Shown in pieces: positions 53,601-63,733 of a DNA stretch of 64,000 bases (position 1 is the first letter of the stretch; the number at the start of each line of letters is the position of its first letter). The notes below the pieces were generated by a model. That model was given only the letters and a program-made list of their open reading frames with translations. It was not told the origin of the DNA and did not search any database. Where the stretch lies: positions 62,001 to 126,000 of the forward strand of contig CAJJAW010000005.1 in the NCBI GenBank assembly GCA_905182195.1. Direction: 5' to 3'. The DNA is from Alphaproteobacteria bacterium UBA4588. Its GTDB lineage: Bacteria; Pseudomonadota; Alphaproteobacteria; Rhodobacterales; Rhodobacteraceae. A program made the translations under genes and the position numbers.

Positions 53601-54449
53601 TTAGTTGGACGCCAATTGAACAGACTGCGGAGTCCCCGCATATTCTTCAATCGCGCCATTCAACCAAGCATCATACTGCGCTTGGCTTACTACTTTAACC
53701 GTAATTGGCATATAAGCATGGGATTGGCCACAGAGCTCAGAACATTGGCCAAAGTAAATTCCCTCCTTTTCAGCGGCGAACCACAGTTCAGCCAAACGGC
53801 CTGGAACTGCATCTTGCTTCACACCAAAGGCAGGAATGGTCCAAGCATGAATTACATCCGCTCCGGTCAACTGCATTACGATAGTAGCCCCGACTGGAAC
53901 AACAACAGCATTGTCGGTTGCCAGCAAGTATTCATCAGGTGCATAGCCAAAATCTGCCAACTCATCCTTTTGGAGCAGAACGCTTTCAAATCCGAAACCG
54001 TGGTCCACGTATTCGTAACCCCAGTACCACTGATATCCCGTCACTTTAATCGTGATGTCAGCATCTGGTATTTCCTGTTGCTTGAATAAAATGGGAAGGG
54101 AAAAGACACCTATGATAACTAAGATTAAGACTGGGACAATCGTCCAAAGGACTTCTACAACTGAGTTATGAGTAAATGTACCCGGCGTTTTGTTGCGGCT
54201 GGCATGAAACTTATAAGCCGCATAAGCCAACAAGATAGTCACAAACACCGAAATGGCCGTCGTGATGATCAACAAAAAGTTGTCGAGCCAGACGATATCA
54301 CGCATCAGCTCAGTTGCTTGAAATTGAAAGCCAATGCCCATAGGCGCAGGCTTACCAATAGTTTCCAAACCTTGAAAATTTTCTTGTGCTTGAGCAACTC
54401 CACTCAATGTGATTAGTGCTGCACTTAACAGAGACGTAAGAATTCGCAT
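53601..54449 (-). CDS. ctaC: Cytochrome c oxidase subunit II
   Basis: The 282-residue protein has a cleavable signal (MRILTSLLSAALITLSGVAQ), two membrane helices and a periplasmic cupredoxin domain. The CuA ligands are visible in DVIHAWTIPAFGVKQDAVPG and YFGQCSELCGQSHAYMPI. The aromatic KVTGYQWYWGYEY path for electrons is intact. No C-terminal cytochrome c domain is fused. First gene of the run. Confidence 0.96.
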   Translation of the reverse strand: MRILTSLLSAALITLSGVAQAQENFQGLETIGKPAPMGIGFQFQATELMRDIVWLDNFLLIITTAISVFVTILLAYAAYKFHASRNKTPGTFTHNSVVEVLWTIVPVLILVIIGVFSLPILFKQQEIPDADITIKVTGYQWYWGYEYVDHGFGFESVLLQKDELADFGYAPDEYLLATDNAVVVPVGATIVMQLTGADVIHAWTIPAFGVKQDAVPGRLAELWFAAEKEGIYFGQCSELCGQSHAYMPITVKVVSQAQYDAWLNGAIEEYAGTPQSVQLASN

Positions 54450-54636
54450 GTTTTACCCTATGTCTTTAGCGCCTTCGCGCCTTCCGCCGCACGAATGCAC
54501 GACGCATGATTGTAATTTAAACAGCATCAACCATATCATTGCCCCACAAGCAATTGGTTGATCCGCGTCAAAGGGACGCCAGAAGCAAATTTCACCCGCG
54601 AAAAGTGTTTTTCGCCAAAATACCGCTAGGAATTTC

Positions 54637-56058
54637 ATGACCGATTCTCCATTTCGCCCGTTTGAGACCCATCTCGACCGCGATACTGCCCTTAATATTT
54701 TAAAAAATACACTAATTGGGGCTGATGATGGGGAGTTATTTTTGGAGCGATGCCAGTCCGAAGTCATATCATTCGATGACGGCAGGTTGCGCACCTCCAG
54801 TTTTGACGCTTCTGAAGGCTTTGGACTACGGGCTGTACAGGGAGAGACCGTGGGCTATGCACATTCCACAGAAGTCTCCGAGCAAGCCATGCGCCGCGCC
54901 ACTGGCACAGTGCGTTTGGCCATCGGTGCAGGCGGCGGCAGCTTGGCCGCGGCGCCTCAGGCAACCAATCAAAAGCTATACAGCGACCATAATCCCCTGA
55001 GCGATTCTACCTTCCCCGCTAAAATTGATATCCTGCGCGAAATAGATGCCTATGCCCGCGGCTTGGATCGTCGCGTGGTGCAGGTCACCGCCACAATTGC
55101 CGCGTCACATCAGGAGGTGGTGATTCTACGTACAGATGCGCCGGACGTCTCCGACAGCCGCCCCATGGTGCGTATGAATGTCTCAATAATTGTAGAGCAA
55201 GACGGGCAACGCCAAACTGGTTATGTGGGTGGAGGCGGTCGCTATGGGCTTAACGGCATGCTGGAACCAACCCACTGGCGGCCTCTTGTCCGAGAGGCGT
55301 TGCGAATAGCCGTGTTAAACCTTTCGGCCATTCCAGCTCCTGCCGGTGTAATGGATGTGGCTCTCGGAGCCGGCTGGCCCGGGATTTTACTTCATGAAGC
55401 CATTGGGCACGGACTAGAGGGCGATTTCAACCGCAAGGGCACCTCGGCTTTTGCCGGACTAATGGGCCAACGCATTGCCGCCCCAGGCGTGACAGTACTA
55501 GATGATGGAACCATGCCTAATCGCCGCGGCTCGATTACCGTAGATGATGAGGGCACCGCAAGCGGCAAAAATACATTAATCGAAGACGGAATTTTAGTCG
55601 GCTTCATGCAAGACCGGCAAAATGCTAGGCTGATGGGCGTGCCTCCTACAGGCAATGGCCGAAGGCAAAGCTTCGCCCACACGCCCATGCCACGCATGAC
55701 CAACACTTATATGTTGGGTGGCTCCGTAGATCCCAAAGATATGGTCGCAGACATTAAAGACGGTATCTATGCGGTAGGATTCGGTGGCGGTCAGGTTGAT
55801 ATCACCAATGGCAAGTTCGTGTTTTCCTGCACTGAGGCCTATTTGGTTAAAGACGGGAAAGTAGCGGCCCCAGTCAAAGGCGCCACCTTAATCGGCGACG
55901 GTGCGACGGCCCTACAAAAAATTAGGGCCATAGGAAATGATATGCGATTGGATGACGGCATGGGCAACTGTGGAAAACAGGGACAATGGGTTCCCGTTGG
56001 CGTGGGCCAGCCCTCCTTACTGATCGGCGGGCTCACCGTGGGCGGGTCGGCGACTTGA
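54637..56058 (+). CDS. tldD: Metalloprotease TldD
   Basis: The 473-residue protein has the zinc motif HEAIGHGLEGD, with GWPGILLHEAIGHG before and NRRGSITVDDEGT after, plus the end QWVPVGVGQPSLLIGGLTVG. TldD with TldE trims peptides such as modified microcins or regulators. tldE is not in the window. It is divergent from ctaC by about 190 bases. Confidence 0.94.
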   Translation: MTDSPFRPFETHLDRDTALNILKNTLIGADDGELFLERCQSEVISFDDGRLRTSSFDASEGFGLRAVQGETVGYAHSTEVSEQAMRRATGTVRLAIGAGGGSLAAAPQATNQKLYSDHNPLSDSTFPAKIDILREIDAYARGLDRRVVQVTATIAASHQEVVILRTDAPDVSDSRPMVRMNVSIIVEQDGQRQTGYVGGGGRYGLNGMLEPTHWRPLVREALRIAVLNLSAIPAPAGVMDVALGAGWPGILLHEAIGHGLEGDFNRKGTSAFAGLMGQRIAAPGVTVLDDGTMPNRRGSITVDDEGTASGKNTLIEDGILVGFMQDRQNARLMGVPPTGNGRRQSFAHTPMPRMTNTYMLGGSVDPKDMVADIKDGIYAVGFGGGQVDITNGKFVFSCTEAYLVKDGKVAAPVKGATLIGDGATALQKIRAIGNDMRLDDGMGNCGKQGQWVPVGVGQPSLLIGGLTVGGSAT

Positions 56059-56514
56059 GGTATTACAGTTTTACAAGAATTATCGATCAACATCCATATA
56101 CTGAGAACGTCAAAAGCATAGAAGGGTATTGTTAGCCCTAGTTTAAAGGTCAGCGCCCGAGACCCCAATTTAAAATTTTATAGACCTATTAACTGGCCAC
56201 GTACTCAGCCTCAAAAGCTGGTCTGGCCATAATCAAAACATAAAATTTCACAGTGCACCGTCAAACTCCCAACCGCCTAAGCCAAACTACACTGGCCTAA
56301 AATCAATTGATCTGAAACCATAAAATTTGCAGAGAATTAGGCGCCCAACATCACAGATCTGAAAATTTTTAGCCACCTTGAACGACCGGCAGGAGGGTTG
56401 CTAGCCAGAGTTTTTATACATTAATTTTCCTTTTTTTGCTCGATCTCCATTGACAAATTGTTAATGCGACCCCTTCTTGGCCCACATATTTTTCTTAATT
56501 TGCAGGGTATAACC
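56059..56514. other. AT-rich gap between tldD and topA with degenerate short repeats
   Basis: About 455 bases without a credible gene. CATAAAATTT occurs twice in similar surroundings (near 56238 and 56319), each preceded by AAA and a TGGCC segment, and related AAAATTT words occur near 56171 and 56366. It may be a decayed direct repeat or simply AT-rich spacer carrying the topA promoter. Confidence 0.4.
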
Positions 56515-59088
56515 ATGGCTGTTGTTGTTGTAGAATCACCTGCTAAGGCCAAGACAATAAACAAATATCTTGGACCGGGATTTACCGTACTAGCCTCATA
56601 TGGCCACGTGCGTGATTTGCCGCCAAAAGATGGGTCTGTGGATCCAGACAATGATTTTGAGATGCTTTGGGAGGTTGGAGCTGCAAGCAAAAAGCATGTG
56701 AAGGCCATTGCCGACGCCTTAAAAGACGACAATGAACTGATCCTCGCGACCGACCCAGATCGTGAAGGCGAAGCGATAAGTTGGCACCTGCAAGAAACCC
56801 TCACAAAACGCCGTGCAATCAAGAAGGATACCCCTGTCAGCCGCGTGGTGTTCAACGCAATAACAAAAACAGCCGTCACTGAAGCGATGAAAAATCCCCG
56901 CCAAGTGGATATGGAGTTGGTTGAGGCCTATCTGGCCCGCCGTGCCTTGGATTATTTGGTAGGATTTAAGTTGTCGCCCGTGCTCTGGCGCCGCCTGCCG
57001 GGCGCCAAATCCGCAGGCCGGGTTCAATCTGTATGTCTGCGTATAATTGTTGATCGAGAAATGGAAATTGAGGTGTTTAACGCTCGCGAATATTGGACTG
57101 TGAGCACTTCCCTGAGTACACCGCGAGGTCAGGTCTTTGATGCGCGCCTCACCACTTTGGGCGGCAAACGTCTCGATAAGTTCGACATCGCTAATTCAAC
57201 CGAGGCTGAACTGGCCGTGCAGGCCGTGAACAGTCGCAATTTGACCGCGACCTCAGTTGAGGCCAAACCCGCCAGCCGCAACCCTTCGGCCCCCTTCATG
57301 ACCTCAACTCTGCAACAAGAAGCCAGTCGTAAGTTTGGCATGGGCGCGCGACAAACAATGTCTGCGGCACAGCGATTGTATGAGGCAGGCCTTATCACCT
57401 ATATGCGAACCGATGGCATCGATATGGCCCCCGAAGCCGTACATGCCACCCGCGACGTGATTGAAGCACGTTACGGCAAGCAATATGTGTCAGCATCACC
57501 GCGTATGTACAAAAACAAGGCAAAAAATGCCCAAGAAGCTCATGAATGCATTCGCCCAACAGAGTTGGATCAGGCACCAGACAAAATCAACATTTCAGAT
57601 ATTGATCAGAAAAAACTCTATGATCTGATCTGGAAACGGACAATTTCTAGCCAAATGGAAGCCGCCCGCATGGAGCGCACCACGGTTGAAATTGGTAGCC
57701 CAGACGGCCAAATTGGCCTGCGCGCCACCGGGCAAGTTGTGTTGTTCGATGGCTTTATGCGAGTTTATGAAGAGGGCCGCGACGACAGCGTGGTGGACGG
57801 AGATGACAAACGGCTGCCGCAGATCACGGTACAGGACGTACTCGTCAAAGGATCAGTTAATCCAGAGCAGCACCACACCCAACCACCACCCCGCTATACT
57901 GAGGCCAGCCTGGTAAAACGGATGGAAGAGCTAGGCATTGGCCGGCCCTCCACCTATGCCTCTGTTGTAACCACGATCCAAGATCGTGATTATGTGCGCA
58001 AAGAGAAAAGCCGTCTGATCCCAGAGGATAAGGGCCGGTTGGTGACAGTGTTTTTAAGCAGCTTCTTCCGTCAATATGTGGGATATGAATTTACTGCTGA
58101 TTTGGAACGCGAACTCGATGATGTCTCGGCCGGTGAGCGGCAATATCGCACAGTTTTGAAACGGTTTTGGAAGGATTTCAAAGTCGCAATTGACGAGGCA
58201 ATGGACCAATCAATAACGGCAGTTCTTGAAAAAATTAATGACGTCTTAGAGCCACATCTATTCCCAATTGAAGAGCCAGGAGTTGACCCCAGGGTCTGCA
58301 AAAACTGTGGTGAAGGCCGCTTATCCATGCGCACTGCCCGTTCGGGTGGAGCGTTCATTGGCTGTTCCAATTACCCTGAGTGCCGATTTACCCGCCCCTT
58401 TGGCCCTCCAGGCACGGAGAGCAGCGCAATTGGACCAGATGGCCAACTTTTGGGCCACGATGGCGAAGATCCCATTAGCCTGCGTGATGGTCGGTATGGT
58501 CCTTATGTGCAGCGTGGAAACTTGACCGAAGAGAATCCCAAGCCGCAACGCATGTCGATTCCCAAAACTTGGCCAATTGATGAGCTGACCTTTGAAAAAG
58601 CAGTTCAGTTGCTATCGCTGCCCCGCGAAATTGGCGCCCATCCAGAAGATGGTGTGATGATTGAGTCATCGATTGGACGTTTTGGCCCCTACGTGAAGCA
58701 CGGCACGATGTACGCCAATATCGGTGATATTGATGAGGTCTGGAGCATCGGTATGAACCGCGCAGTAGAAGAACTGGCCAAGAAAGCCTCACGTGGTGGG
58801 CGGGGATCTGCGGCGACCCCACTATTCGAACTGGGCGAACACCCCAGTGAGGGAGGGTCAGTCAATGTGATGTCAGGCAAATATGGCCCGTATGTGAAAT
58901 GGGGCAAGGTAAACGCGACAATCCCAAAAGACGTGGAACCTGAAAAGGTGACTATGGATATGGCTGTGGCTTTGATTGTAGAAAAAGTTCCCACCAAGAA
59001 AAAGTCAGCGGCAAAAAAGAAGTCTGCCACTAAGAAAGCACCAGCTAAGAAAGCGGTAGCTAAGAAAAAAGATAAGCCAAAGGCCTAA
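56515..59088 (+). CDS. topA: DNA topoisomerase I
   Basis: The 857-residue type IA topoisomerase has the Toprim start MAVVVVESPAKAKTINKYLG and the metal motif LATDPDREGEAISWHL. The active Tyr lies in GLITYMRTDGIDMAPEAV, with GRPSTYASVVTTIQDRDYV after it. A C-terminal zinc ribbon follows (CKNCGEGRLSMRTARSGG, GCSNYPECRFTR), then repeats with KYGPYVKWG and a Lys/Ala-rich tail (KKSAAKKKSATKKAPAKKA) that binds DNA. Start at 56515 has CAGGG upstream; an ATG 57 bases earlier is less likely. It relaxes negative supercoils. Confidence 0.96.
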   Translation: MAVVVVESPAKAKTINKYLGPGFTVLASYGHVRDLPPKDGSVDPDNDFEMLWEVGAASKKHVKAIADALKDDNELILATDPDREGEAISWHLQETLTKRRAIKKDTPVSRVVFNAITKTAVTEAMKNPRQVDMELVEAYLARRALDYLVGFKLSPVLWRRLPGAKSAGRVQSVCLRIIVDREMEIEVFNAREYWTVSTSLSTPRGQVFDARLTTLGGKRLDKFDIANSTEAELAVQAVNSRNLTATSVEAKPASRNPSAPFMTSTLQQEASRKFGMGARQTMSAAQRLYEAGLITYMRTDGIDMAPEAVHATRDVIEARYGKQYVSASPRMYKNKAKNAQEAHECIRPTELDQAPDKINISDIDQKKLYDLIWKRTISSQMEAARMERTTVEIGSPDGQIGLRATGQVVLFDGFMRVYEEGRDDSVVDGDDKRLPQITVQDVLVKGSVNPEQHHTQPPPRYTEASLVKRMEELGIGRPSTYASVVTTIQDRDYVRKEKSRLIPEDKGRLVTVFLSSFFRQYVGYEFTADLERELDDVSAGERQYRTVLKRFWKDFKVAIDEAMDQSITAVLEKINDVLEPHLFPIEEPGVDPRVCKNCGEGRLSMRTARSGGAFIGCSNYPECRFTRPFGPPGTESSAIGPDGQLLGHDGEDPISLRDGRYGPYVQRGNLTEENPKPQRMSIPKTWPIDELTFEKAVQLLSLPREIGAHPEDGVMIESSIGRFGPYVKHGTMYANIGDIDEVWSIGMNRAVEELAKKASRGGRGSAATPLFELGEHPSEGGSVNVMSGKYGPYVKWGKVNATIPKDVEPEKVTMDMAVALIVEKVPTKKKSAAKKKSATKKAPAKKAVAKKKDKPKA

Positions 59089-59100
59089 AAAGGCCTTTGG
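59077..59100. terminator. Bidirectional terminator between topA and the iol operon
   Basis: Perfect 9-bp arms CCAAAGGCC and GGCCTTTGG with a 6-base AT loop, overlapping the topA stop codon. On the minus strand it is followed by CTTATCTTTTTTC, so it suits the end of the iol operon; on the plus strand there is no T-run. Confidence 0.7.
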
Positions 59101-59116
59101 TATGATTTGAAGCAGA

Positions 59117-59956
59117 TTATCGCTGAGGTGGAGCACCAAAAGCACTCAAAACGCGCTGCGCCGCAATCTGGACCGGATCGATTGTATCTACTAAGATTTG
59201 CACCCTATCAAAACGATCAGGATGTGATGCAACAGCCTTGCGCAGAGCTGCACCAAAAGCTAAGCGCAACTCCGTTCCAATGTTAAACTTGCAAATGGAC
59301 GTCTGTGCAGACAAAAGTGTGCGCTGGGCAACCGGAACGCCAGAGCCTCCATGAATGACCAACGGTATCGTCGTCATTGCTTCAATCTCTGCGATACGGG
59401 TCAAGTCCAGCCCGCCCTCTTTGTCCTGTTGCAGATGTACATTGCCCACGCTGATTGCCATGGCATCGACACCGCTGTCGCGAGAAAACTTTGCAGCTTC
59501 TGCCGGATCGGTTCCGTTAGAGGCCTCACCACCAGAATATCCAACAAATCCAATCTCACCTTCACATGAGATACCTGCCGCATGGGCCATTTCCGCGATC
59601 GCCGCAGTTTCGTCTATATTTTGCTGCAGAGGCTTGCGCGACCCATCAAACATCAACGAGGTGAAGCCGCTGTCTAAGGCAATTTTGCAATCTTCAAGTG
59701 TATAGCCATGATCAAGATGCGCGACCACAGGTATGGATGCTGTTTCCGCCAAATTTCGAAACATTTTTCCCAACACAGGCAGGGGCGTGTGGGCGCGGCA
59801 GGATGGACCCGCTTGCAAGATTACTGGGCAGTTTTCAGCCTCAGCCGCCGCAACGTAGGCGCACATATCTTCCCAACCAAGAGTGACCAATCCACCAACC
59901 GCATAGCCCTGAACCAAAGCAGGCTGCAAGACCTGCGCCAAATTAACCAAAGTCAT
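59117..59956 (-). CDS. Class II fructose-bisphosphate-type aldolase of the inositol operon (IolJ-like)
   Basis: The 279-residue zinc aldolase has QAGPSCRAHTPLPVLGKM, the zinc His segment VVAHLDHGYTLEDCKIALDS, FTSLMFDGSRKPLQQNI, LVIHGGSGVPVAQRTLL and FNIGTELRLAFGAALRKA. In the family it cleaves ketose phosphates; being the last gene after iolB it most likely cleaves 5-keto-2-deoxygluconate 6-phosphate to dihydroxyacetone phosphate and malonate semialdehyde. Its start overlaps the iolB stop by 4 nt. Confidence 0.87.
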   Translation of the reverse strand: MTLVNLAQVLQPALVQGYAVGGLVTLGWEDMCAYVAAAEAENCPVILQAGPSCRAHTPLPVLGKMFRNLAETASIPVVAHLDHGYTLEDCKIALDSGFTSLMFDGSRKPLQQNIDETAAIAEMAHAAGISCEGEIGFVGYSGGEASNGTDPAEAAKFSRDSGVDAMAISVGNVHLQQDKEGGLDLTRIAEIEAMTTIPLVIHGGSGVPVAQRTLLSAQTSICKFNIGTELRLAFGAALRKAVASHPDRFDRVQILVDTIDPVQIAAQRVLSAFGAPPQR

Positions 59957-60795
59957 TTAAATTTCGCGATCATATCTTTGATGCCAGGAATAGTTTCAAT
60001 TTGATAGGCATGGGTCGGTTGGAAATACTGAACCAGTGAGCGCTGGCTCAATCCACCAAGAATTGTAAAATAATACATCTCATAACCAGGTAAAACGCAG
60101 CATGGGTGATAGCCGCTATCCAGGCAAATAGTCGAACCATCCACGATATGATAGGCTTCACCAGGCTTGTTGTCTTCACGTTGTAGCATCTGTACGCCAG
60201 AACCACAGTTAGGCTTGAAGCGGAAATTATAGGTTTCGTCGTGGCGGGTTTCTGTCGGAAGACGGTCAGTGTCGTGCTTGTGACTCGGAAACCCTGACCA
60301 GCCGCCAGCTCCAACAGTGAATAGCTCACTAACCAGCAAGCGCCCAACTTTTCCATGTTGCTTTTGGCCTAATATGTGTTTGATTTTACGATGAGTTTTA
60401 GTTTCGTCTGACCCATATTGCACCAAATCAATCTCATCGGCGCGTACGGCAAAAGGGTCTAAAACCTGATCAAATTTAGCACCAGCAACGAACACTTCCG
60501 CAGTATCTGACAGACATGCCATCACAGCCTTTGCACCCGATGGCACATAGACCCCCTCAGGCTCACCACCCCATACATCTTCAACTCTTCCACCAAGGGA
60601 TGCCACCTTAAATCCTTCAACCTCCACATCCACTGATCCAGTGGCAGGTGCGATGCAAGTCTCATAGCCCGGCACCTGATATTCAAAGGCCTGGCCTTTG
60701 GTTAGCTTAACAATGTTGAAGTAATTCAAAGGTACCGTGCCATCTTCAATATCGACGATGGGACAGTTTTGATTATCAAATGGGGCTATATGCAT
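59953..60795 (-). CDS. iolB: 5-deoxy-glucuronate isomerase
   Basis: The 280-residue cupin-fold isomerase has GGWSGFPSHKHDTDRLPTET, with metal-binding His residues, followed by HDETYNFRFKPNCGSGVQML and HPCCVLPGYEMYYFTILGG. It converts 5-deoxy-glucuronate to 5-keto-2-deoxygluconate, the substrate of IolC. It follows iolC with a 3-nt gap. Confidence 0.93.
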   Translation of the reverse strand: MHIAPFDNQNCPIVDIEDGTVPLNYFNIVKLTKGQAFEYQVPGYETCIAPATGSVDVEVEGFKVASLGGRVEDVWGGEPEGVYVPSGAKAVMACLSDTAEVFVAGAKFDQVLDPFAVRADEIDLVQYGSDETKTHRKIKHILGQKQHGKVGRLLVSELFTVGAGGWSGFPSHKHDTDRLPTETRHDETYNFRFKPNCGSGVQMLQREDNKPGEAYHIVDGSTICLDSGYHPCCVLPGYEMYYFTILGGLSQRSLVQYFQPTHAYQIETIPGIKDMIAKFK

Positions 60796-60798
60796 GGA

Positions 60799-61788
60799 CT
60801 ACTCTTTCACAACTGAAGGGCCCGGATGCTGGGCCAAAAACGTTTTTAAATCGTCTGGGTAAGGCATGGCAGGCGCGCATCCAGGCTTGCCGACCACAAT
60901 CGCGGCACAAGCAGATCCCCGCAGCACAGCATGTTGCAAGGACAGTCCCTGCGCCATGCTGGCCAAAAACCCAGCCATAAAACTATCCCCCGCACCGGTG
61001 GGTTTTAGCGCTGTGACCTTGTAAATGCCCGTATGCAGCTCTTGATCACCGGCAAAGGTGATGGCGCCTTTTTCACCCATCTTATAAATCACAATCTTAG
61101 CTGTGCTTTGGGACAAGGCACGGGCCTTGGCCAGCCCCTTATCGATGCCACCAGCCATAAATCCAAACTCTTCATCATTGCCCACAATCACATCAGACAA
61201 AGCGCCAGCACGCGACAACACCTCTTCGGCAACCTGTGGCGAAGGCCAGCTGTAGGGACGATAATCAACGTCAAAAACAATAGGCAGGCCTGCAGACCGC
61301 GCCAGCTCAAATGCGTGAAAGGCAGCTGATCTGCTCGGTTCAGCCGCAAAGACCGTTCCCGCAGTCACCAAAGCGCCGTAATCACCATAGGCCACTTCTT
61401 CGGCATCTTGTTTGGTAAACTGAAAATCCGCAGCGCCGTTGCGGTAAATTACGCTTTGGTGCTCCTCAACTCGGCTTTCATAGACCGCCAGGGAATTTCG
61501 GAACTCTCCACCAACAGATTTCACATGTACACAATCGACACCATAGCTTTGCAGCTGCTTGACGCAATAGCGTCCGACGCTGTCATCGCTTACCGAGGTG
61601 ACCAAAGCCGCCTGCCCGCCCAGCTTGACTACGCCTGCAGCAATATTGGCAGAAGATCCGCCTAGGCCTGCTTTGAATGTATCCGCCTCTTCGGTTTTGA
61701 CGCCCGGTGGATCTGGGAAAAAATCCATCCCCGCACGGCCCACCACCAAGAAGTTATTTTGCGCAATACCCGCCAAAACTCTTTGCAT
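60799..61788 (-). CDS. iolC: 5-dehydro-2-deoxygluconokinase
   Basis: The 329-residue PfkB-family kinase has FLVVGRAGMDFFPDPPGV, AGLGGSSANIAAGVVKLGG and the catalytic motif ALKPTGAGDSFMAGFLASMA. It phosphorylates 5-keto-2-deoxygluconate. Length is that of the plain kinase, without the C-terminal DUF2090 seen in some fusions. It follows iolD with 3 nt between. Confidence 0.93.
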   Translation of the reverse strand: MQRVLAGIAQNNFLVVGRAGMDFFPDPPGVKTEEADTFKAGLGGSSANIAAGVVKLGGQAALVTSVSDDSVGRYCVKQLQSYGVDCVHVKSVGGEFRNSLAVYESRVEEHQSVIYRNGAADFQFTKQDAEEVAYGDYGALVTAGTVFAAEPSRSAAFHAFELARSAGLPIVFDVDYRPYSWPSPQVAEEVLSRAGALSDVIVGNDEEFGFMAGGIDKGLAKARALSQSTAKIVIYKMGEKGAITFAGDQELHTGIYKVTALKPTGAGDSFMAGFLASMAQGLSLQHAVLRGSACAAIVVGKPGCAPAMPYPDDLKTFLAQHPGPSVVKE

Positions 61789-61791
61789 GTT

Positions 61792-63663
61792 TTATACTCC
61801 GCGCCGTTGCTTGCGCCGGCCACTTTCCCAATCCGCATGAGCATCCCGGACGGCTGCTTTCTCACTCGCCTGAGGCGTTCCAACTTCCCACCAAGTGTGC
61901 CCCTCTGTGGTCCAGCCATCATAGGGATCAACTTCCATAACAATTACTGAAGTTTTATCGGCGGCTTTAGCACGTTTGAAGGCCTCTACCAGCTCGGCGG
62001 GGTTTGAGACCTTCTCCGCATGCGCCCCCATCGCAGCCGCATGGCTCACAAAATCGACTGAGAATGGCTCAGCTACGGTTGGGCAATCTGCAATAAGGTT
62101 GTTAAAACTTTCATTACCGGTGTTGTTTTGCAATTTATTGATCACTGCAAAACCGCCATTGTCCAGAACCAACACAATCAATTTCTTGCTCGTGAGGACC
62201 GAGGAATAAATATCAGAATTCATCAACATATAGCTGCCATCACCAGTAAACACGATCGTATCTTGGCCTGGTTCCACTTCGCTCTGGGCTATCCGCGCAC
62301 CCCAGCCGCCGGCAATCTCATAGCCCATGCAGCTAAACCCAAATTCAACATCTACCGTACCGATGTCCAAAGTCCGCCAATTTGCGGTCACCTCCGCCGG
62401 CAAACCGCCTGCTGCCGCCACAATCCTATCACGCGGGTCACACTGGGCGTTCACAACACCAATGGCCTGCGCGTAGGAATTGGGCCGGTTGCCCGCCTTG
62501 ACGTTATCGGCCACATAGGCATCCCATTTCCCACGTTCACTTTGCGCCTCAGCAGTCCAATCCGCAGGCGCTTTATATTCGCCAATCTCAGCCTTTAACG
62601 CCTGCAGTCCCAGCTTTGCGTCACCCACCAAAGGCAAGGCGTGATGTTTTCCAGCATCATGGCGTGCTGTGTTCAAGGAAATAAACTGCGCATCTAGCGC
62701 AAATGCGGTCCAAGAGCCCGTAGTGAAGTCTTGCAACCGGCTACCAACCGAAAGGATTACATCGGCCCGTTCTGCCAGCCAATTGCCACTATTTGATCCA
62801 GTGACACCTACAGGGCCAATATTCAGAGCATGGTCGGCCAACATATTGGCCCGACCCGCGATGGTCTCAATCACAGGAATATTTGTCGCTTCAGCAAATT
62901 CCGTCAACTCCCTGACAGCCTTCGCATATTGCACCCCACCCCCAGCAATGATCGCAGGCCGTTTAGCCAATTTAAGCGTTGCAATGGCATCGGCTAATTC
63001 GCGGGCATCGGGCATTTGCTGGCGAATGCGATGCAGTTTTGGCTCGAAAAACGACAAGGGATAATCATAGGTCCAGCCCTGAACATCCTGTGGCAAAGCA
63101 ATGAACGCTGGGCCACAATCAGCCGGATCCAGCAAGGTGGCCAAGGCCGCCGGCAAAGACTGTATAACCTGCGCTGGATGGGTGATCCGATCCCAATACC
63201 TGCTAACAGATTGAAAACTATCGTTCACCCCCAAGGCCGGATTTCCGAAATGCTCCAACTGCTGCAACACAGGGTCAGGAAGTCGGGTCAAAAACGTATC
63301 GCCGCAGAGCATCAACATCGGCAATCGATTGGCATGGCAAAGCGCCGCGGCCGTTAACAAGTTTGCAGTGCCCGGACCCGCTGATGCGGTGCAGAACATA
63401 AATTTCTGCCGCAGGTGATATTTAGCATACGCCGCCGCCGCAAAGCCCATTCCCTGCTCATTTTGTCCACGATAGAGCGGTAATACATCCCGGTGATCAT
63501 AAAGCGCCTCACCCAAACAAGGCACATTGCCATGACCAAAAATACCAAAGCCACCACCACAGACGCGGGTCTTCAACCCATTAATTTCAATATATTGTGC
63601 CGCCAGATAGCGGATAATGGCCTGGGCCGTTGTAAGGCGAATGGTTGTGTCTGCTGTGCCCAC
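61792..63663 (-). CDS. iolD: 3D-(3,5/4)-trihydroxycyclohexane-1,2-dione hydrolase
   Basis: The 623-residue thiamine-diphosphate enzyme has the cofactor-activating Glu in YRGQNEQGMGFAAAAYAKYH and the ThDP site VFTGDGSYMLMNSDIYSSVL followed by VLDNGGFAVINKLQNNTGNE. It opens the inositol ring dione. It is the first gene of the iolD-iolC-iolB-aldolase operon. iolG, iolE and iolA are not in the window. A LacI-type palindrome lies about 70 bases upstream. Confidence 0.95.
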   Translation of the reverse strand: MGTADTTIRLTTAQAIIRYLAAQYIEINGLKTRVCGGGFGIFGHGNVPCLGEALYDHRDVLPLYRGQNEQGMGFAAAAYAKYHLRQKFMFCTASAGPGTANLLTAAALCHANRLPMLMLCGDTFLTRLPDPVLQQLEHFGNPALGVNDSFQSVSRYWDRITHPAQVIQSLPAALATLLDPADCGPAFIALPQDVQGWTYDYPLSFFEPKLHRIRQQMPDARELADAIATLKLAKRPAIIAGGGVQYAKAVRELTEFAEATNIPVIETIAGRANMLADHALNIGPVGVTGSNSGNWLAERADVILSVGSRLQDFTTGSWTAFALDAQFISLNTARHDAGKHHALPLVGDAKLGLQALKAEIGEYKAPADWTAEAQSERGKWDAYVADNVKAGNRPNSYAQAIGVVNAQCDPRDRIVAAAGGLPAEVTANWRTLDIGTVDVEFGFSCMGYEIAGGWGARIAQSEVEPGQDTIVFTGDGSYMLMNSDIYSSVLTSKKLIVLVLDNGGFAVINKLQNNTGNESFNNLIADCPTVAEPFSVDFVSHAAAMGAHAEKVSNPAELVEAFKRAKAADKTSVIVMEVDPYDGWTTEGHTWWEVGTPQASEKAAVRDAHADWESGRRKQRRGV

Positions 63664-63733
63664 AGAGAAAACTCCAATATGAATGTCATGAATGCCGCAT
63701 TTTTGCGGTTCAGATTACCCTAGGATACTATTT

